Assembly (NCBI RefSeq): GCF_001540865.1
Contig: NC_033641.1
Coordinates: forward strand, 1,122,810-1,186,809
Direction of reading: 5' to 3'
From: Ananas comosus
Taxonomy: Eukaryota; Streptophyta; Magnoliopsida; Poales; Bromeliaceae
DNA: 64,000 nt
The stretch's first letter is position 1, and each line of letters opens with the position of its first letter. The position numbers were made by a program, and so were the translations under genes. This document shows positions 57,896 through 64,000 of the stretch, piece after piece. Below the pieces are notes generated by a model. It did no database searches, had not been told where the DNA came from, and was given only the letters and a program-made list of their open reading frames with translations.

Positions 57896-59246
57896 ACTTT
57901 TCCATATTGTGGTTAAAAAAATTATACTCAACTATTTTATAGTTATCAAAAAAATTTATTTTACTATCTTATTTAATAGTAAACCTTCTAACTTAAAATA
58001 TTAAAAGAAAAAAAAAAGTCGGGTTATTATAGAAATACGCATAAAAATATTTAAGGGAGGTTTCTAAGTCTAATAATCAAAAAATTTTCTTTAATAATTA
58101 GCTGAATTTTTATAGTTTTGACTAAGATCACCTAAATTATCTTTAATATGTTCTCGAATTTGGGTTCGAATTTCTGATTTGATAGTCAGATTCGGATTTT
58201 TAAAAATCTATCTCAAATCCGACCAGTTGACATTTCTATTCATAATGCATCCAAAATTTTTCACTATGGGTGGCGTAGTTGCGCAGATTTATTAAATTTG
58301 ATCACTATTTGCTGGCTCTGATTTAATCAAATTTAAGAAATGTGATTGGCCGGTACCAAAAATAATATTATTAATATTATTAATTTTTGCAAAATAATAA
58401 GTTATTGCTTACTATGAAAAGATATTATTTAACATCTTTCGCAACCTATTTTTGAGTAACATATTTCACAACCTAGTGAAATATTTTTTTTTTAATTTGT
58501 TTTCTCTTTCATGGAAAGAGTATTTTTATTTTTAGTCCATTAAAATCAACTTCACATGAATGAAAAATAATAATAATAATAGAGAAAGGAGCTGAGTTTT
58601 TGAATTTTGTATGTTTTATGCAATTAGAAAATATCATAGAAATGAAAAAAAAAAAAAAAACTTCTTAATTTTTATCCCACATTTCTAAATATTTTAAAAA
58701 GTTTTGTTTTGTTAACAAAATCAGCTTTAAATGTCTGATTAATTCCTATTATCTGAAGTAGAAAAAGTTGTTAAAAAACTTAATTCAACACTCAACTACC
58801 CATTAAGCCAACATTATAATTACAATATGGAGTACACTTTGAAATGCTATTTTTTTAAAAAAAAATATTATATTAAATTAACATTTTTTATCTTCAAATT
58901 ATGAACCACGTGACATTTTGATCTTCAAACTTTAAACTATTAAAATTTTTAACTTGAATTTTTATAATTATCCCAATTAAGTTCCATGAGCCAATTTAGT
59001 TAAAAAAATATTAGTTATTGCTAATGTATAGGGGATGTAACAGTGTTGAGATTAATGACGCAATAACGATTAAAAATGTTAAAGCATTTCCACATCAACA
59101 ATAAGTCAATATTTAGTCAGGTGAATTAAGTTCGATTGTGGGATTTAATTATAATAATTTAAAAAATTCGAGCCAGAAATTACACTAAATTAAAGTTCGA
59201 GTATCAAAGTATCACAAGTCTTATAGTTTGATAATTAAAAGTGTAA
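57896..59246. other. AT-rich intergenic DNA with an M5 copy
   Basis: No gene seen. An M5-like inverted repeat at about 58873..59246 (ccacgtgacattttgatcttc, acttgaatttttataatt and ttaaaaaattcgagccag, gagtatcaaagtatcacaag) is split at its right end by the SINE at 59247. Confidence 0.5.
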
Positions 59247-59403
59247 CGAACCGTCCCTAGAGCAAGTGGCAAAGGGCCTGGTGGTTGGTATCCGAGACCC
59301 AAGTTCGAATCCTAGTTGATTCACATTTCTAGCTAAGTTTATTTCTAAATGAAATAAACGAAGCAGGTAGCGTGCTATCTATTTCTCAAAAAAAAAAAAA
59401 AAA
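59247..59403 (+). mobile_element. SINE, full length, 157 bp
   Basis: Box A region gagcaagtggcaaagggcctgg, box B gacccaagttcgaatccta, body tttatttctaaatgaaat, poly(A) tail. A perfect 17-bp target duplication gataattaaaagtgtaa lies at 59230..59246 and 59404..59420. This is the reference copy for the six seen in this window. Confidence 0.92.
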
Positions 59404-59420
59404 GATAATTAAAAGTGTAA

Positions 59421-60142
59421 TTTAGTCCTTTTTTTTTATGAGAAATGCTAGGTCTACGACCCAGGGTCATAAATGGTTACACTTCTAATCTAATGGTTTA
59501 AGGGTTTAAACAAGTCTTTTTGATTTTTAACCAAAAAAAAAAAGCTAAGATATACAAAATCTCTTGGTAAATATACATTTTTTTCACTTTTCACCCTCTT
59601 AAAATTTTTAAAATATTTTCAATGGGTTACGGCTGTTATGGAGAGGAAGAAACGATCAAATTGTCTTTACTTGTTCTATAAAAAATAATTTTTTAATATA
59701 TTTTTATTAATTTTAAGAATATTTTTTATATAAATTATAAGAAATAAATAGAACAGTAATAAAATTCTGATGGAAGGAGGCTAAATGTATCAACTTAGAA
59801 ATTTGAGGGAGTATATAAGTTTTCAAAAGTATGGGAGGGGAATTGAAAAGTTGGATATTTATAAAAAAAAAATTTCAATAATTTAACCAAAAAAAAAATG
59901 ATAGGACGGAGTAATATGCAAATTATAGTCTTTAGATGGACTAAGTTGTAAGATTATAATCTCGAATTGTAGACCTAGAAGCACCTTTTTTTTTTTTTTT
60001 TTTTTTTTTGGTCATTTGTAAGTTAGTGCCATACCATGTCTTTTGCATGTGGGGTGGGATTTTGACTCAATCACTCACATGTATTTGCACCCCCAATTTG
60101 TCCTTTTCACACTTGATACATTAATTAGTGCCCAGTTGGGTT

Positions 60143-60144
<2 letters not shown>
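59421..60144. other. intergenic DNA, inverted-repeat remnant
   Basis: aaatgctaggtctacgaccc near 59444 and tagacctagaagcacc near 59970 are inverted relatives and may bound a MITE of about 540 bp. No gene seen. Confidence 0.4.

Positions 60145-60196
<52 letters not shown>
60145..60196. repeat. poly(T) tract of about 52 bases
   Basis: Uninterrupted T. The true length is uncertain in a draft assembly. It could be the tail of a retroposed sequence, but no SINE or LINE body adjoins it that I recognise. Confidence 0.85.
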
Positions 60197-60197
<1 letters not shown>

Positions 60198-60396
60198 GTG
60201 TTGGTTATGCCGTATTAAATTATATAAAATAACTGTTATTTTTCTAGAAACTAAGTTTGGGTTAGAGATATTTTTGATAGGTTCACAACGTGAATTTGAA
60301 TTAAATAAAAAAACATTAAGTACACTAGGAGTCTCGCTTGACTGGAACTCAGTATCTCCTATTTTGATGCTATTGTAAATAAATATGAAACGTCAT

Positions 60397-60960
60397 TCTC
60401 TGTCAGCTCGCTGTTAGAGGTAAAGGATTGTTTTATTTAATTTAACAGCGTACCAAACAAGAGGTGCTGAGTTCGAATCCCAAGAATTTAAGAGTCCATC
60501 GGCACAGACCGTACCGACCGTGCCTACCGTGCCAACATGATATCGGCATGATACAATTCCTGTGCTGATAGTACAGCTCAAAACCTTCTATTTTTTAAAT
60601 TAGTTAGTTATTTTTTCAATAAAGTTCAAAAGATTTGATAAAGATACATACTTAACTATTAAAATATTTTGTTGCTAAAAAAAACTAAGTATTTTATGTC
60701 ATTATATGTCGACACACATGTATTTTTTGTTACCGACACATATTGATACGACTCGGCATGCACTATGCCGTATCATGTCGGTAAGTTTTCGGCACGACCC
60801 CGTCCCATTTAATTAAGCCCGTATTTAGGGTCTACTAAAAAACCTGTTGAATATAAAATATACGGCCTCGAGCCCTGAAATGAATAAGAGTGTTAAATGA
60901 AAAATACATAAACATAGTTAATAAATGATTATTTTATTTAATTTAAAATATAGAAGTTGC
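60397..60960 (+). mobile_element. TRIM-like remnant
   Basis: aaaggattgttttatttaatttaacagc (60421) and atgattattttatttaatttaa (60925) are similar terminal parts. Between them are ggtgctgagttcgaatccc near the left and gcctcgagccctgaaatga and agtgttaaatgaaaaatac near the right, the order seen in TRIM B. A stretch of repeated cgtaccgaccgtgcc/tcggcatg words lies inside. Confidence 0.45.
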
Positions 60961-61189
60961 CGAGTAGTTGGTTGTTATAAAAGAAGTAGGTGCGAAAATT
61001 GCGACAAAAAATGTAACCCTATTTGACATTTATTTTGTTTAAAAAAAACATTTAATGTCAAATAAATAGCCCATTTAATAATGACCTAACGTGCGTTTAT
61101 GAACTTACTTTGCGAGACTAGCGCATGTTTTCTTCTTCTCTTGGATATTAAACTCGTAATGTTGACCTGCTGGATGATGGTTAGGCTCA

Positions 61190-62060
61190 AAAGGTTAATA
61201 GCATTAAGCGTACCAGAATTAGAATGATTTTAGAATGGATGACCTTTCTATGAAGCAGGACGGCACAGTTGGTTTCAGAGCTAATCACCAGTCGAAAGTA
61301 TGAAATTAGTCTTGACTAAACCTATGTGATTTATCCAAAGCGATTTATAAAGATACAGCCGATCTATAAAGATATGGTTAACGGTTAGAATGTATCTGGA
61401 CATATTCTTGATGGACGAATGTAATTATTATTCTTATATTAAGTTATGTATATATATAACATACGTGAGTTCCGGTCTAACGCTAATCCTAATTTTCTGT
61501 GACGACTCCATCTTCGGAGATAAGGGAATAGACTCAAAACGTTCCGTTTTTTTACAGATCGTGAACGGGAACGAACCGCAAGCAAGAATCATCGTCTACA
61601 ATTTAAATTTAGAAACGGAAATCATCGTATGCCAAGGTTATTCGGCAGGGAACTAGCAGTATGAAATGAGACTCAGTTAAGCCAGAGTTATATAGCGGAT
61701 AGAACACAGCTTCCACACTGATGGCTACTATGAATGGAGCGCAGCTCCCCACAAAGTTGGCCTTGACTAACAAAACGAATATCACATCACCTGGTGCTTA
61801 AACTGTACCTAGGCCTAAGAGATTAGGAGAGTTAAGCATCCAGAAGTGTGAGATAAGTCTCAACTAACCTAGGGTTACACAGCAGGCCAAATGCGGCTCT
61901 CCGGCTGATAGCCGTTGTGGGTGGAGCACGACTCCCCACGAGATCGGCTAAGGTTTGCGTCACATCGACTGATGCTTGGGTTGTGGCTGGACCCAAGAGA
62001 TTTTAGAGGGGTTAAGCATGCTACAGCTAAATTAGTTCTAGAATCATTGACCCCCGTGAA
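61190..62060. repeat. two to three diverged repeat units of ~190 bp
   Basis: aaatgagactcagttaagcc ... gagcgcagctccccacaaa ... taagagattaggagagttaagcat (61660..61840) is matched by agataagtctcaactaacct ... gagcacgactccccacgag ... caagagattttagaggggttaagcat (61850..62020). Part of a third copy with gaatgattttagaatggatgacc is at 61220..61320. Between the first and second lies a 170-nt open stretch (61488..61656) of unknown origin. Confidence 0.55.
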
Positions 62061-62784
62061 GCGGTGAGTCAAATGCATGATCATCTGAGCTCCCACTTAT
62101 AATTATGTAGAGATCGACCTTGCGACTTCGGTGGGGGGTACGAAGTGGTAATCGTGAAACGTGTTAGCTCCTCACTCTCTAACTTTCCGCTTCCGAACAG
62201 CCCCAAAGTTAACTTATGTTTGGTATCCATGTTATTTTTATTTTTAATTTAAATGCTAATTCTATATAATTTAATATATCTGCAAATGAATTTTTCTCTC
62301 ATTGTTACCATTTACTAGTTTATAATGCACTTTGGCCGAATAACAAACAGCAACTTATTTAAAATAATTTTGGAAACAAAAAAACTTGCTTTAAATTTTT
62401 ATTTTGGTTGATAAATATTTCACCTTGAACTATAAGAATTATAAAAAAAATCCACCATCCCCATCTACTCTATTTTATATAAATGTTATATTAAAAAAAA
62501 AAATGCAATAATGTCAAATAAGGCCAGGTTTCATATTGTGATCAAAGTTACGTTTGTGATCAAAGTTTCGGGCCCGATACTCACTCATTCATTTGTAACA
62601 TGATCAGATGTTTATTCAAGTCGTCGTAGTTGTATTCCTAAGTTCGAAACCTACCCGATGGTAGCTCTAAATGCTCCCTAGCCCGTCAGGCCATCAGCTC
62701 GAATCTTAAAGCAAGAGGAACAGTGATGATCTTGTCTCATCTGTGAGGTACATCCCATATTATGATTAGGGCCACCTATTTTAG

Positions 62785-63228
62785 GATTAATTACATATAG
62801 GTCAGGTCCCTACAAATATAGTGAATTATAAATATATCTCTGCAGAGTTCAACTTTTATATGTTGTCCCTGCAAAGGTCCTAATATTTTCAAATATGTCT
62901 CTGCTGTTAAAATCCGTTAGAAAAATTTAGTTAATCATAGGTTAAATATTTAACCCTGATTAGTTTATGAGATAACTTGATTTTTTTATCCCTTTTATAT
63001 TGTACTGCTGTGGCTTTTGGAGGAACATATTTGCGATGGCAAAATTGGCATTTCACTTATTTGTTGTTAAAATAGAAATAGTCCTCTAACGGTAACAAAT
63101 CAGAATGACAAATTTGAAAATATTAAAACTTTTGCAGGAAAACAAATAGAAGTTGAACTTTATAGGAATGTATTTGCAATTTACTATTTTTGTAGGGACC
63201 TGTATGCATTTAACCCCCTATTTTATTG
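62785..63228. mobile_element. M4-family MITE, best preserved copy
   Basis: Left ggattaattacatataggtc, gtccctacaaatatagtgaat, aacttttatatgttgtccc; right aacaaatagaagttgaacttt, aatgtatttgcaatttacta, ttttgtagggacctgtatgc. The arms are inverted, and aaaggtcctaatattttcaaat mirrors tgaaaatattaaaacttttg. Confidence 0.65.
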
Positions 63229-63606
63229 TACTAGGTGAAATAGTAATCAAGGGGGCAAAATGCTACACTTTAAATCACGAAAGCGGAAATGATATAAAGT
63301 GAGGGTTTAGCTCACTACTACCCAATTTCATATTTGAAGCCACACAAATCAATATGAATTTCATGACCCTTTCTGTCGAAAAAAGAAACACAGAAAAAAT
63401 CTGATCAATTACTTCAGAAACACAGTGATCAAATTTTTGTTTTTGTTTTTCTCTTTCTTTTGGTTAAGTAATTAATCAATGTATTCACAGGATTCTAAAA
63501 TCAAATGAATTAATTGCAACCTTTCTAAATGCTCAGAGTGTTTACAAGGGCTCAGGTGCGATTTTTACATACCTCGCAACCGCGAAATGCAGCTCCGAGA
63601 AGCCTC

Positions 63607-64000
63607 TCACAAAAGCGCGCCAAAATCGCCGCACGAACATCGACCGCCCTTGAACGTGTGAAGCCTTTTGCTATCTCTGACGACGATTTCTCTGTCGGTC
63701 AATGCCGAGAATAACTTCACCGAAGTGTGGCAGTCCCTGCACATAGTGATGTTCTTAACAACTCGAATCGACGAATGCCGCGACGTGTTTATCAGCCCGA
63801 AGGCAATAGCTAGTCTCTCGCTGTGATGAGTCACTGGAACGAAAGCTTTCTCGCTGTCGTCGTCTTCGTTTTCAGATAACTCGACGCTTTTATACGGCAC
63901 GTAGCCCAATTCTTTAGCTTTGTTCAGTAGATTTTCCAGCAATTCATACATCTCGCCGCTTTGGCGGTGAGACCGATCGTCGGCCCTAAAGAAGTGTACT
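63607..64000 (-). CDS. PPR protein, DYW-type, C-terminal end (cut by the window)
   Basis: Minus strand, 130 residues visible, continuing beyond the right border. It starts inside the E+ region (VHFFRADDRSHRQSGEMYEL). The DYW cytidine-deaminase-like domain follows: HSERLAIAFGLI with the zinc/catalytic HxE, IRVVKNITMCRDCHTSVK with CxxCH, REIVVRDSKRLHTFKGGRCS. The protein ends CSCGDFGALL and not in the usual DYW. Such proteins act in mitochondria or chloroplasts as C-to-U RNA editing factors, the PPR tract (not in this window) selecting the site. Which member this is cannot be told without the N-terminal part. The region 63229..63606 3' of it shows no other gene. Confidence 0.9.
   Translation of the reverse strand, partial: VHFFRADDRSHRQSGEMYELLENLLNKAKELGYVPYKSVELSENEDDDSEKAFVPVTHHSERLAIAFGLINTSRHSSIRVVKNITMCRDCHTSVKLFSALTDREIVVRDSKRLHTFKGGRCSCGDFGALL

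Overview
This is nuclear DNA of a flowering plant. The evidence is GT-AG introns, a DYW-type pentatricopeptide repeat gene, a plant F-box/kelch gene, plant defensin-like peptides with a signal-peptide exon, and many plant transposons (Ty1-copia and solo LTRs, TRIMs, CACTA elements, Mutator-type MITEs, SINEs). The base composition is very AT-rich and microsatellites are common. A monocot is my inference from the GC-rich exons of some genes; I cannot name the species. Short N runs show that this is a draft assembly.

Left part (1.3-37.9 kb): a tandem cluster of seven small secreted cysteine-rich (defensin-like, DEFL) genes, all on the minus strand. Each has a 61 or 64 nt first exon for a near-identical signal peptide, a phase-1 intron, and a second exon for the cysteine domain. 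Six look intact (exon pairs 4447..4507/1334..1593, 11930..11990/7423..7601, 15084..15144/14060..14376, 19945..20005/18937..19241, 29760..29823/28363..28517, 37605..37668/36301..36470). One (34794..34854 with 32472 onward) has a broken second exon. The copies have diverged by adding a Pro/Ala-rich tail (gene 1), a charged Gly/Asp/Lys linker (genes 3 and 4) or two extra cysteines (genes 5 and 7). Genes 2-7 share a promoter block with a TATA box and a W-box (TTGACT) 203-253 nt upstream of the ATG. Genes 3 and 4 lie in a recent segmental duplication (about 13875..18090 and 18755..27235). Comparing the two copies gives exact insertion points and target-site duplications for a solo LTR in copy A, and for an internally deleted copia element, a CACTA element carrying trehalose-phosphate-synthase exons and another solo LTR in copy B.

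Middle part (38-47.5 kb): no intact gene seen. It holds MITEs, SINEs, a 514 bp CACTA element, a duplicated unknown coding fragment and a seven-copy array of a roughly 177 bp repeat.

Right part (47.5-64 kb): an F-box/kelch gene on the plus strand (51112..51626 + 52168..52795, 380 aa) with a long leader region; tail-to-tail with it a three-exon minus-strand gene for a 197-aa plant protein resembling Arabidopsis At3g27210; then repeats; and at the right edge the C-terminal end of a DYW-type PPR protein on the minus strand, cut by the window border.

How they relate: the DEFL genes probably form one defence- or signalling-peptide module under similar promoters. The three right-hand genes appear unrelated to it and to each other.
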